NCBI GenBank assembly: GCA_023436585.1
Contig: JAEZIN010000036.1
Coordinates: 1 to 33,191, forward strand
Reading direction: 5' to 3'
Length of the DNA stretch: 33,191 nt
Origin: Bacillota bacterium
Lineage (GTDB): Bacteria > Bacillota > Clostridia > Christensenellales > Aristaeellaceae
Position numbers and translations under genes: made by a program. This document shows positions 16,999 to 24,968 of this stretch, one piece after another (position 1 is the first letter of the stretch; each line of letters begins with the position of its first letter). Below the pieces are notes generated by a model. It ran no database searches. It saw nothing but the letters and a program-made list of their open reading frames with translations, and had not been told where the DNA came from.

Positions 16999-17027
16999 AT
17001 TACATTTATCTGTTTATTTTTTGTTAA
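16999..17027 (-). promoter_or_regulatory. Promoter of the synthetase-like gene
   Basis: The minus strand has TTAACA (17022-17027), a 17-nt spacer and TGTAAT (16999-17004), each one mismatch from consensus. The predicted leader is only ~30 nt, which rules out a T-box from this promoter. Confidence 0.7.
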
Positions 17028-17089
17028 TTGTATCACTATTTATCTGCCATGTAAACTAATAATGTCGTTAATACTAATGGTTACAGGCA

Positions 17090-17106
17090 TGTTGGAGTTC
17101 CCAACA
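17090..17106. other. Small hairpin between chorismatase-like and synthetase-like genes
   Basis: A 6-bp stem, tgttgg with ccaaca, and 5-nt loop. Neither strand has a T-run after it, so it is not a terminator. If transcription continues from loaP and the chorismatase-like gene into the synthetase-like gene, the RNA would carry this hairpin. Role unknown. Confidence 0.4.
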
Positions 17107-17187
17107 CAATAATAGCTTATTATTTCCATAAATCCGTCACGTATTATGATACCTATTATATAAAGGGATATTCATTATGCATAATAT

Positions 17188-18315
17188 CTATATAAAATCT
17201 TTAAACATGCAATTCTTGTGATCATTGACCGCAATACCCTCTATTTCAACCAACCAGCCGGGTCTGCAAACAGGTGCATTTACTATTATATATGGAATCC
17301 TGTCCCTAAAACGCTCATTAAGATACTCATTTACCACATGATAATCCGAAAAGTCCCTCAGGTAAACTATCATTATTTTTAAATCATCAATACCTGCATT
17401 ATATCCACCCAGCAACGCTTCAATATTTGTTAAGGCTCTTTCCGTCTGCCTTATGACATCATTTAGGAATACTATGTTTCCCTTGTTATCTATGCTTGCT
17501 GTTCCTGATATATAATAGTGAGATCTGTCACCATAAGTTACTTTCGTTCCCCGTTCAAAGGTAACACCATATTCATGTGTAGGGTTCATGTTCTCCGATG
17601 CAGACATAAATTCTACCTGTTCTTTTTCTAAACCAAACGTTAAAATATAACTCAGCTGAACCAGACTAAACGGTAAGGGGCTACATCCGCCTATTCCTGT
17701 AGAAGAAATAAAGTGTGTGTCCTTTGTCATATTTTCTTTCTCAAACAACTCTCTTCTACTTCTAACCATTCCTTGATAATTGTTATCTATATCCCTTATG
17801 TAGAACCAAGTACGCAAAGTATTTTGTTTAATGTTCCCGCCTAGTTCTGATAATTGACATGAGAGATTATTCATCAACTCTTCTGTTTGTTCGTATGAAT
17901 CTTTCTCTAAATCAGTTGTCATATTTCCAAATACCGTTAAATACTGTCCATGGCTTAAGGCTACTTTATTTAATGAATTGTCTTTTTTGATTTTGTAATT
18001 ATTCTCAGCCTTACAGAAATACGCTTCTATAGCTATTTTTGCACCTGAAGCCGGTGCTTGTCCTATCAGAATATAAAAAACATCTTGATATTTTTCTTCT
18101 AAATATTTACATATATAATCTGCTTGATTTGATATATCGCTAAGATAAATTTTGATATAAATTAGGGACTTATTGTCCAATCTACGTTCTTGACACATGT
18201 TATCAAAATGATTAAATATTGAGTCTGCAATTTTGGAAAAAGAGTGTCCTGCAGGCGGTAATTCAACTGTTACAAAATATTCAATGCAGTTATTTGATCT
18301 AAATTCTGATATCAT
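17188..18315 (-). CDS. Chorismatase-like / RidA-fold protein (FkbO/Hyg5/XanB2 type)
   Basis: A 375-aa protein resembling chorismatases, enzymes that split chorismate into pyruvate plus a dihydroxycyclohexadiene- or hydroxybenzoate-type acid, often as a starter unit for natural products. Family blocks are LRTWFYIRDI (about 190-200) and SSTGIGG. Then come YYISGTASID, IRQTERALTNIEALL and, near the C-terminus, CRPGWLVEIEGIA, matching the C-terminal RidA-like half and its conserved E. The fold is two fused YjgF/RidA-like domains. The start is set at ATG 18315 after AAAGGTG; an ATG at 18339 overlaps the loaP stop. It follows loaP by 16 nt, so they form an operon. The product (3- or 4-hydroxybenzoate, or other) cannot be told. 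A non-chorismate RidA function is the main alternative. Confidence 0.75.
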   Translation of the reverse strand: MISEFRSNNCIEYFVTVELPPAGHSFSKIADSIFNHFDNMCQERRLDNKSLIYIKIYLSDISNQADYICKYLEEKYQDVFYILIGQAPASGAKIAIEAYFCKAENNYKIKKDNSLNKVALSHGQYLTVFGNMTTDLEKDSYEQTEELMNNLSCQLSELGGNIKQNTLRTWFYIRDIDNNYQGMVRSRRELFEKENMTKDTHFISSTGIGGCSPLPFSLVQLSYILTFGLEKEQVEFMSASENMNPTHEYGVTFERGTKVTYGDRSHYYISGTASIDNKGNIVFLNDVIRQTERALTNIEALLGGYNAGIDDLKIMIVYLRDFSDYHVVNEYLNERFRDRIPYIIVNAPVCRPGWLVEIEGIAVNDHKNCMFKDFI

Positions 18316-18331
18316 ATAACACACACACCTT

Positions 18332-18862
18332 TCATTCATTTACTTTTTTTTCTACTATTTCGAGTGCTACGTTTATCAGTTTTTGATCTCCCATGAATTC
18401 CATTCCTATTAAGGCTTGCCTTTTATGTCTGTTAATTTTTTTAATCATGCTCTCCCGACCCTTTAGAGGCCCGTTTAGTACGTGTATTCTGTCGCCTTTG
18501 ATAATACCTCTTGAAGATTCTATGCAATGTCTGGTATTGCACAAGTCGAGCAGCATTTGCTTTTCCGATTCCCTGACCTCTAATTCAGTATCAGAATATT
18601 TTAATATTTTAACTATGTCACTTATTGAACGCATTTGATTATTCACCTTTTTTAGGAATTCATCCCCTCGCATTACCGACTCGATAAACACATACCCCGG
18701 AAATAAAGGCCTTACTTCTCTCTTGACCGTTCCCGAAAATTTAAAAAGAAATTCATGCATTGGAATAAATGGCTTAGCCACATCAATTTCAGCTATTTTT
18801 TTAAAATATTTCTCTACTCGGTGTTCTCTCCCGGTTTTAACAAAAAGTATATACCAGTACAT
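18332..18862 (-). CDS. loaP: LoaP-type NusG paralogue (transcription antiterminator)
   Basis: A 176-aa NusG-family protein. The NGN domain (about 1-105) opens with WYILFVKTGREHRVEKYF and contains RPLFPGYVFIE, the hallmark of NusG/RfaH/LoaP. A KOW motif follows about 120-150 (KGDRIHVLNGPLKGRESMI). The short NGN start and early position next to biosynthetic genes fit LoaP, the specialised NusG paralogue that promotes read-through of terminators in natural-product and exopolysaccharide operons in Firmicutes. Housekeeping nusG normally sits with secE and rplK, which are absent here. It starts at ATG with a weak AAAGGACGG ahead. A leader hairpin precedes it. The only gene clearly in its operon is the chorismatase-like gene. 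Confidence 0.85.
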   Translation of the reverse strand: MYWYILFVKTGREHRVEKYFKKIAEIDVAKPFIPMHEFLFKFSGTVKREVRPLFPGYVFIESVMRGDEFLKKVNNQMRSISDIVKILKYSDTELEVRESEKQMLLDLCNTRHCIESSRGIIKGDRIHVLNGPLKGRESMIKKINRHKRQALIGMEFMGDQKLINVALEIVEKKVNE

Positions 18863-19156
18863 CTTAAATTACCGTCCTTTTCCACAGCTTCACCCTGTCA
18901 CTTGACTTGCGGAAAGCTACATTATAATTAGATTATACTGCCCAACTAGTATTTTCGTGACCCTTGCAACGATTAAACACATGATAATTTTGCATTAATT
19001 AACTACTTTTGGATTATTAAAACTAATTATATACTTTTTACCCATTAAGATAAATTGGCAAAATTAAAGAAATTATACCAATAATTTTATAAAAACCCAC
19101 CCTTGTATTTCTATTTATGTATATATATATAATTCCTGTAAATTGCTTTCGGATAA
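18863..19156. other. loaP leader and promoter region with hairpin
   Basis: This stretch separates loaP and the GH3 terminator. On the minus strand, two TATAAT-like boxes (18921-18926 and 18933-18938 region) lack a good -35. The presumed loaP leader contains a hairpin pairing 18878-18886 with 18908-18916 (tttccaca with tgcggaaa, one G-U). LoaP is reported to act through an RNA hairpin in its target's leader, so this could be such an element, but I cannot match it to a known consensus. The rest (18960-19150) is AT-rich, with no gene seen. Confidence 0.4.
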
Positions 19157-19201
19157 AAAAATAACAGTCGAGGAAAACCGATTCCCCCGGCTGTTATTTT
19201 T
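19157..19201 (-). terminator. Terminator of the GH3 operon
   Basis: A 14-bp stem with one G-U (19157-19170 with 19188-19201) lies seven nt after the GH3 stop. On the minus strand it ends in TTTTTTT. Confidence 0.88.
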
Positions 19202-19207
19202 GTTTTT

Positions 19208-21346
19208 TTACTTTACATTAAAAGATACTTCCAACGGCTTCTTGCCTGATAGCTTTTCACTTACCTTATCAGGTTGTGACCCGCCAACATATAGCGTGAA
19301 TTCGCCATTTTCAATATAACGTTTTCCTGCTTCATCAACTATAGTCATTGCCTTTTTATCTATTTCAAAAGTCACGGTCTTCTTTTCACCGCTCCTTAAA
19401 TGAATTCTCTTAAAGCCACAGAGGCTATGTTTAGGGACTCTTACCGAAGCTTCATTATCCTTTATATACACCTGCACAACTTCATCAGAATCAACACTTC
19501 CCGTATTCTGAACATCTACTGATACAGACAGGTTCTCTCCATTATTTACAGTTTGAGAACACACTATATTAGAGTATTCAAAGTTTGTATAGGATAAGCC
19601 GAACCCGAAAGGATACAAGGCTTCACCTTTCATAAACTTGTAGGTTCTGTTTTCCATTGAGTAATCTTCAAATGGAGGCAGCTCTTCAGTAGATTTGTAG
19701 AAGGTAACGGGAAGTCTTCCTGCAGGAGAGTAATCTCCAAATATCATTTCTGCAAATGCAAAGCCACCCCTTGAACCCGGATACCAGCACTGTACTATGG
19801 CTGCTACCTTGTCAGCTGCTTCCCCAATTGTCAATGCACTTCCAGAGAGCAATGCTACTATTGTAGGCTTTCCTGTTGCAAGAACTGCATTAAGCAGATT
19901 TTTCTGGGATTCAGGCAGATTTAAATCTGCCTTGTCGCCTCCTGCATCAAGTATAACGGTACCCTGATCATTCTGTTCCCCTTCTACCGAAGCATCAAGT
20001 CCGAGGCACAGAACAACTACATCACTTCTCTCCGCCGCAGAAACAGCTTCTTGCAGTCTGTCATCAGGCTGTGCAAGATCCTCATCTCGGTTCATGAAAA
20101 GATGACTGCCCATTGCATACCATACTCTTGTATCCTCGGAAACCCTTTTACGGATACCCTCAAGAATAGTAATATTTTGAGATGGCGTCCCGCTGTAATT
20201 GGCCCTTAGTGCCAAGCTACTGTCTGCATTCGGCCCGATAACAGCTATATTTTTAATCTTCCCGCTGTCCAATGGCAATAATCCGTCATTTTTAAGCAAT
20301 ACCATTGATTTTTTTGCAGCTTCTTGTGAAAGTTTGTTATGCTCAATTGAATCGTTTAGTTCATAAGGAATTTTATCAAATTCACAGTCATCATCAAACA
20401 TACCCAGCTTCATTCTGGTTGTCATAAGTCTGATAGCTGCACGGTCAATATCCTCCTCTGTTATTTTTCCTTCTTTTAGTGCAAGAAGAATTAGAAGATA
20501 CATGTTTCCGCAGTTCAGGTCGCAGCCATTCTTTAATGCCAGTGCCACAGATTCGGTAGGTGTCTTGGTAACTCCGTGTCCTTCATGAAAATCCTTAATT
20601 GCCCAGCAATCCGAAACCACGTGACCATCAAAACCCCATCCATCTCTTAAAATATCCTTCAAAAGGGTTTTGCTCCCGTTGCAGGGTTCTCCGTTTGTTC
20701 TGTTGTAGGCACCCATAACTGATTCGACCTTTGCTTCCTTAACAAGAGTTTCAAAAGCAGGCAGGTATGTTTCATACAGATCCTTTTGTGAAACAACCGC
20801 ATTAAAGTGATGTCTGTCATCCTCCGGCCCGCTGTGAACTGCATAGTGTTTTGCACAGGCGGCAGTTTTTAGATATTTTCCATCACCCTGCAAGCCTTTT
20901 ACAAATGCAACTCCGAGTCTGGAAGTCAGATAGGGATCTTCTCCATAGGTTTCGTGCCCCCGACCCCACCTTGGGTCCCTGAATATATTAACATTAGGTG
21001 ACCAGAAGGTTATCCCTTTGTATATATCCCTGTCGCCTTTCTTTGTGCTCTCGTTGTATTTAGCTCTACCTTCTGTCGCAATTACATCTGCTACTTTCTC
21101 AAGAAATTCATCATCAAATATTGAAGCCATTCCTATTGCTTGTGGAAACACTGTTGCAACACCTGCTCTTGCAACTCCGTGCAGGGCTTCGTTCCACCAG
21201 TTATATCTGGGAATTCCCAGCCTTTCTACAGGTTGTGCGTCGTACCTAAGTTGTGAAGCTTTTTCTTCCAAAGTCATTTTTGATACAAGGTCGGCAGCTC
21301 TTTCTTTAAAAGAAAGGCTTTTGTCCAAATATTTCGGTTTTTCCAT
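19208..21346 (-). CDS. GH3 glycosidase, beta-xylosidase type
   Basis: A 712-aa glycoside hydrolase family 3 enzyme that releases single sugars from the non-reducing end of oligosaccharides. The nucleophile is Asp246 in VVSDCWAI. The opening YNWWNEALHGVARAG, ATVFPQAIG and CAKHYAVHSGPE blocks are those of the xylosidase-leaning branch. The second domain has SVEGEQNDQG, likely to hold the acid/base, and a C-terminal fibronectin III-like domain spans about 635-705. No signal peptide, so it is cytoplasmic. The start is ATG at 21346 with GGAGG six nt before it; the frame extends four codons past that site. It is the last gene of the sugar importer operon, 94 nt after the permease gene. Glucosidase or mixed activity is possible; substrate must be measured. 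Confidence 0.92.
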   Translation of the reverse strand: MEKPKYLDKSLSFKERAADLVSKMTLEEKASQLRYDAQPVERLGIPRYNWWNEALHGVARAGVATVFPQAIGMASIFDDEFLEKVADVIATEGRAKYNESTKKGDRDIYKGITFWSPNVNIFRDPRWGRGHETYGEDPYLTSRLGVAFVKGLQGDGKYLKTAACAKHYAVHSGPEDDRHHFNAVVSQKDLYETYLPAFETLVKEAKVESVMGAYNRTNGEPCNGSKTLLKDILRDGWGFDGHVVSDCWAIKDFHEGHGVTKTPTESVALALKNGCDLNCGNMYLLILLALKEGKITEEDIDRAAIRLMTTRMKLGMFDDDCEFDKIPYELNDSIEHNKLSQEAAKKSMVLLKNDGLLPLDSGKIKNIAVIGPNADSSLALRANYSGTPSQNITILEGIRKRVSEDTRVWYAMGSHLFMNRDEDLAQPDDRLQEAVSAAERSDVVVLCLGLDASVEGEQNDQGTVILDAGGDKADLNLPESQKNLLNAVLATGKPTIVALLSGSALTIGEAADKVAAIVQCWYPGSRGGFAFAEMIFGDYSPAGRLPVTFYKSTEELPPFEDYSMENRTYKFMKGEALYPFGFGLSYTNFEYSNIVCSQTVNNGENLSVSVDVQNTGSVDSDEVVQVYIKDNEASVRVPKHSLCGFKRIHLRSGEKKTVTFEIDKKAMTIVDEAGKRYIENGEFTLYVGGSQPDKVSEKLSGKKPLEVSFNVK

Positions 21347-21440
21347 TCTAAACCTCCACAATTCCGCATAAAGCGTTTAATAATATAGCACCACTTGGTA
21401 TCCTATTATACAGCATACCTAGTAACATTTTAAAGTACCT

Positions 21441-22295
21441 TTAGCCTTTTACTGCTCCAACAACAAGGCTGTCTTGAACTTTTTTACTCATTATGGCATA
21501 AATGATAAGAGTTGGGATTGTAGCAACCATCAGGCCGGCACCTATAGGCCCCCATTCAGTAGTATATTGTCCTGCCAGAGATTGAATACCAACTGTCAGC
21601 GTCTTATATTTTGCATCACTTATGAATACAACAGCATACATCAGCTCATTCCACGCCTGAAGGAATGTAAAGATTGTAACTGTTGCAATCGCCGGTCTCA
21701 TGAGTGGAAGTATGATGGTAAAAAATATTTTATAGATGCTACAACCGTCTATACCTGCAGCCTCCTCCATTTCTCTAGGAATGGAACCCATAAATCCTGA
21801 AAAAATAAGTAATGCCATTGGTATTGCAAATGCTGTATACGGGGCTATCAAAGCCCAATAGGAATTAACCATTTTAAGATTTCTAAGCATTATGAATATA
21901 GGAAGCAGTGCTGAATGAAGAGGAACCGTGAGTCCGAGTACAAAAAGTGAATTCAACGGCTTTCTAAGTTTAAACACCATTCTGGTCAATGCATATGAAG
22001 CCATAACTGATATTATACTTGTAAATATAATTGTAGCTCCTGTTACAATCACACTGTTAAAAAAATACCTTCCCACGTTTCCCTGCATTAATGCGTTGCT
22101 GTAGTTTGACCACAACCATTTTCCGGGAAGCCCTATAGGATTTCCACCGAAAATTTCGGAATTGTCCTTAAGAGAGAAAGAAAACATCCAATAAAGGGGA
22201 AACAGCTGAATGACCGCCACTATAAAAAGTGCTATATACATTAAAATTTTTGATACAGGATATCTGGATGCTTCATCCTGAACTATGTCACTCAT
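21441..22295 (-). CDS. Sugar ABC transporter permease, CUT1 MalG type
   Basis: A 284-aa inner-membrane permease with six predicted helices. The EAA loop that contacts the ATPase reads EMEEAAGIDGCSIYKIFFTI, here in the canonical EAA---G form. It shows the N-terminal FPLYWMFSFSLK pattern of MalG/AraQ partners. The start is ATG 22295, with GGAGG seven nt before it. Its ATG overlaps the stop of the preceding permease gene by four nt (ATGA), so translation is coupled. It pairs with the permease at 22292-23173 and the binding protein at 23279-24598. No ATPase gene is in the operon, so a shared MsmX-like ATPase is expected (inference from similar clostridial importers). Confidence 0.94.
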   Translation of the reverse strand: MSDIVQDEASRYPVSKILMYIALFIVAVIQLFPLYWMFSFSLKDNSEIFGGNPIGLPGKWLWSNYSNALMQGNVGRYFFNSVIVTGATIIFTSIISVMASYALTRMVFKLRKPLNSLFVLGLTVPLHSALLPIFIMLRNLKMVNSYWALIAPYTAFAIPMALLIFSGFMGSIPREMEEAAGIDGCSIYKIFFTIILPLMRPAIATVTIFTFLQAWNELMYAVVFISDAKYKTLTVGIQSLAGQYTTEWGPIGAGLMVATIPTLIIYAIMSKKVQDSLVVGAVKG

Positions 22296-23173
22296 TTTGC
22301 TTCCTCCTTTTCCCTGAATAATAAACCTACAAGAATTGATAAGGCAAAACATTCAAGGATTACAAATACAGCCATAGCACTACCATATCCGTACTGGTTT
22401 CCTTTAAATATTGTGCTTACCATATATGTGCCTATTACTTCACTTGCGTGTGCAGGCCCTCCGCCTGTCAAAACATATACAAGATCAAATACTTTCAGTG
22501 CGCCTGTAACAGCAAATATAACTGACACGTTTAATACAGGCTTCAACATCGGTATTGTTATTTTCATAGATGTATTCCACCAAGAAGATCCGTCAATTAC
22601 TGCAGCTTCAAAAACATCAGTGGAAATTGATTTTATACCTGCATACATCAAAAGCATATGATATCCGATGTACTGCCATATTATAGGTATAAATGTAGCA
22701 GTCAGTGCTCGTTTAGGGTCACCCAGCCACTCTGATGCAAGAGAGCCCAATCCTATACTCCTTAACAATAAATTTAAAATTCCATAATCGGGATTATATA
22801 TTTTCATCCAGAGTTGTCCTATAACAACTGTAGAAATAATAACGGGTATAAAGTAGATAGTTACAAGACTCTTTTCAAATTTAACACCTTTTGCAAGTGT
22901 AAGGGCCAAAAGCAACGAAATCGGAAGCTGTATAAACACCGATGCAATTGCTAAAATTAGTGAATTTACTGCTGCTTTTATAAATATCGGATCAGAAAGA
23001 AGTCCTTTATAGTTTTGCAGACCTATAAAAGTACCTTTGCCAAATCCCGACCATTCCTGCATGCTGTAGTACGTTGACATTACGATAGGTATTATTATTA
23101 ATCCAATAAATATAACTAAAGCCGGAAACAGGAAAAATACTATTGCTTTCTTATTGCCTAAAACTCTATCCAC
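22292..23173 (-). CDS. Sugar ABC transporter permease, CUT1 MalF/UgpA type
   Basis: A 293-aa membrane protein with six predicted helices and the EAA loop EAAVIDGSSWWNTSMKITIP. Typical early segments are FLFPALVIFIGLIIIPIV and TYYSMQEWSGFG. The start is placed at GTG 23173, ten nt after AAGGA; the GTG at 23182 is only one nt from that site. No ATG start is available near this position. It follows the binding-protein gene by 105 nt, in which a hairpin lies, and overlaps the next permease gene. Substrate is probably an oligosaccharide, given the GH3 enzyme in the same operon. Confidence 0.92.
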   Translation of the reverse strand: MDRVLGNKKAIVFFLFPALVIFIGLIIIPIVMSTYYSMQEWSGFGKGTFIGLQNYKGLLSDPIFIKAAVNSLILAIASVFIQLPISLLLALTLAKGVKFEKSLVTIYFIPVIISTVVIGQLWMKIYNPDYGILNLLLRSIGLGSLASEWLGDPKRALTATFIPIIWQYIGYHMLLMYAGIKSISTDVFEAAVIDGSSWWNTSMKITIPMLKPVLNVSVIFAVTGALKVFDLVYVLTGGGPAHASEVIGTYMVSTIFKGNQYGYGSAMAVFVILECFALSILVGLLFREKEEAK

Positions 23174-23212
23174 TAAACTCACTTCCTTCTATAAAGTTTG
23201 TTCATATGATTT

Positions 23213-23263
23213 GGCGTCCATTCTTTGCCAGATGTTATTGACTAAAGCAAACAAATGGACGCC
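23213..23263 (-). other. Intergenic hairpin between binding-protein and permease genes
   Basis: A 10-bp perfect stem, ggcgtccatt (23213-23222) with aatggacgcc (23254-23263), has a 31-nt loop and no T-run after it on the minus strand. Such hairpins in ABC operons stabilise the upstream mRNA or partly end transcription, making more binding protein than permease. Confidence 0.6.
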
Positions 23264-23278
23264 TTATTTTATCTTTGA

Positions 23279-24598
23279 TTATTTATTGTAAATTTTTTGC
23301 AAGCTGTCAATAAACTGTTGAGGAGTTTTTGAACCCATAAACAATTCCTGCAAAGAATTCAGATAAGTCTCTGTGTCTTTACCGGCAAGGAGTGTATCCC
23401 ACCAGATTGTAAATGATTCAGCATCCTTAGTCAGATTAACAACATCAACAAGTGAAGGGTTCAGCTTGCTTGTGTCGACATCTGTTTTCCACGCAGGCAT
23501 TGATGCACCTGTAAGGTATGATTCCTTGGACATATTTTCAGCAAAGTACTTCTGGAATTTAAGTGCTTCTTCTTTGCTCTTTGAATTTGCACTTACCATT
23601 ACAGCGTCAACAGCACCTCCTGTAAACTGCTTTGGATTTCCAAGACCACCCGGTATTGACGGGAAGGATATTGCCTTGATTTTTCCTGCAACCTTTGAAT
23701 CCTTTGAGCCTGCTTTTCCTGCAGTCCAGCTACCTTTGAACATCATTGGAATTTTTCCGTCAAAGAATGGTACTTCAGCTTCGTCATTGGAAACACCTGC
23801 AGCACCCTTTGAGAATGCACCTGCATCAATTAACTCTTTAAATCTGTTAGCAGCATTCAGGAATTCAGGGTCTTTAAATGAACCTTGCTTTGTAAGAGTT
23901 TTTGTAACCTTTTCAGGTCCGGCAGCTCTTAATGCCATTACATCAAAGTACATTGCTATTGTCCATTTGTCCTTACCTGAAACAGCCATCGGAGTTATTC
24001 CTTTGGACTTGAAGGTCTTTACAGCTGTAAGAAGTTCTTCCCAAGTAGTAGGAACCTTGACACCGTTCTTGTCAAATAATTCTGTATTTACAAACAATGC
24101 TCCGCAGGACAGTAAAAATGGTAATCCGTATACCTTTCCATCATAAGTCACATTGGTTAACGCACCGTTAACCATCTTATTTTTCATATCTTCGGTCACA
24201 TCAAGGGCTGCTACTGAATTTGACTTAACGAATGGTTCAGAAAAACCACCACCCCATGTAGAAAAAATATCAGGAAGCTCATTTGCTGCTGCCATCGCTT
24301 TAATCTTTGTTTTATATGCTTCATTTTCGTTAGTATCAACCTTAATTTTTACATTTGTATTTGCCTTCTCATAATCTTCGATAACTTTCCTAGCTGCCGG
24401 TGTAAATGGGTCAGCTGCTGATCCCCAAATATGGCTGAATTTCAATTCCACATTTTTAGCATTATTTCCACCTGCATTATTAGTTGTTCCTGTAGCATTG
24501 TTACCTGTTGTATTCTTGCCACATGCCACCATTCCCACTGTTAATGCTCCCGCCAGTATAAATGCTGTTCCTCTTTTTGCCACTGACATTTTGTTCAT
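23279..24598 (-). CDS. Sugar ABC transporter solute-binding lipoprotein
   Basis: A 439-aa extracellular binding protein of the CUT1 (family 1) type. The signal peptide has a lipobox GMVAC with Cys26 as the lipid anchor. A Gly/Asn/Thr-rich linker (about 27-48) follows. Core segments include IFSTWGGGFSEPF, VTYDGKVYGLPFLLSCGALF and MMFKGSWTAGK, seen in oligosaccharide binders. The start is ATG with AAGGAGG seven nt upstream. It is the first gene of the importer-GH3 operon, preceded by a region of nested inverted repeats. Substrate is unknown; the GH3 gene suggests xylo- or gluco-oligosaccharides (inference). Confidence 0.94.
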   Translation of the reverse strand: MNKMSVAKRGTAFILAGALTVGMVACGKNTTGNNATGTTNNAGGNNAKNVELKFSHIWGSAADPFTPAARKVIEDYEKANTNVKIKVDTNENEAYKTKIKAMAAANELPDIFSTWGGGFSEPFVKSNSVAALDVTEDMKNKMVNGALTNVTYDGKVYGLPFLLSCGALFVNTELFDKNGVKVPTTWEELLTAVKTFKSKGITPMAVSGKDKWTIAMYFDVMALRAAGPEKVTKTLTKQGSFKDPEFLNAANRFKELIDAGAFSKGAAGVSNDEAEVPFFDGKIPMMFKGSWTAGKAGSKDSKVAGKIKAISFPSIPGGLGNPKQFTGGAVDAVMVSANSKSKEEALKFQKYFAENMSKESYLTGASMPAWKTDVDTSKLNPSLVDVVNLTKDAESFTIWWDTLLAGKDTETYLNSLQELFMGSKTPQQFIDSLQKIYNK

Positions 24599-24635
24599 CC
24601 TTATTCCTCCTTGAAATAATGTGATATGGTAATAC

Positions 24636-24726
24636 TATAGGTAATATCGTATAAAGCAAACGTAAAATGGTTACCTATAATTGTGTATTATTTAAACCTT
24701 GCACAATACACATAATAACGTTATGT
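24636..24726. promoter_or_regulatory. Cluster of inverted repeats upstream of the sugar importer operon
   Basis: Three imperfectly nested repeats lie 38-128 nt before the binding-protein start: TATAGGTAA with TTACCTATA (24636-24644, 24671-24679), TGTGTATT with AATACACA (24682-24689, 24705-24712), and ACATAA with TTATGT (24710-24715, 24721-24726) around an AACGTT. They suit operator sites for a sugar-responsive regulator. I could not place a clear -35/-10 pair. Confidence 0.45.
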
Positions 24727-24805
24727 TAATCTCTAATTTACGTATTGTATTAATAACCTGATACGCTCATTTAAAACTATTATTTGCATTTTTACGGAGT
24801 TATAT

Positions 24806-24958
24806 ATGAAATCTTTCAAGCATTTTATGGAAACATTAAAAGGCATGACTTTAAATACCTCTATAACAAACATAATGCTTATTATAGAGGTATTTGTTCT
24901 TTTTTATGGAATATATGGAATAGTTAATATGGTTATTTATTGGAATGTAATAATTTAA
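24806..24958 (+). CDS. Possible 50-aa single-helix membrane protein
   Basis: A 51-codon frame starts at ATG 24806, with GGAG six nt before it. The product begins MKSFKHFMETLKGM, a basic amphipathic stretch, and continues into one long hydrophobic segment of about 25 residues (roughly residues 23-47) rich in I, V, F and Y. It would be a small membrane protein. I recognise no family. It sits alone on the plus strand, between the oppositely oriented importer and CmpB-family genes. A 14-bp inverted repeat lies inside it, which could instead mean this stretch is a terminator. Confidence is moderate to low. Confidence 0.42.
   Translation: MKSFKHFMETLKGMTLNTSITNIMLIIEVFVLFYGIYGIVNMVIYWNVII
24853..24895. 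terminator. 14-bp inverted repeat with T-rich flank
   Basis: Aaatacctctataa (24853-24866) pairs perfectly with 24882-24895 across a 15-nt loop. The plus strand continues with a T-rich run (GTTCTTTTTTA). On the minus strand it lies 74 nt after the CmpB-family stop and could end that transcript, though with a weaker T-run there. Confidence 0.5.
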
Positions 24959-24968
24959 GGCATATTGC

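Noticed and set aside
16962..17187. T-box or SAM riboswitch before the synthetase-like gene
   Set aside because: The good promoter at 16999-17027 leaves a ~30-nt leader, and no T-box sequence or specifier stem is seen upstream.
23373..24146. 257-codon frame opposite the binding-protein gene
   Set aside because: It lies wholly antisense to a clear lipoprotein gene, has no plausible ribosome-binding site, and its length follows from codon use on the other strand.
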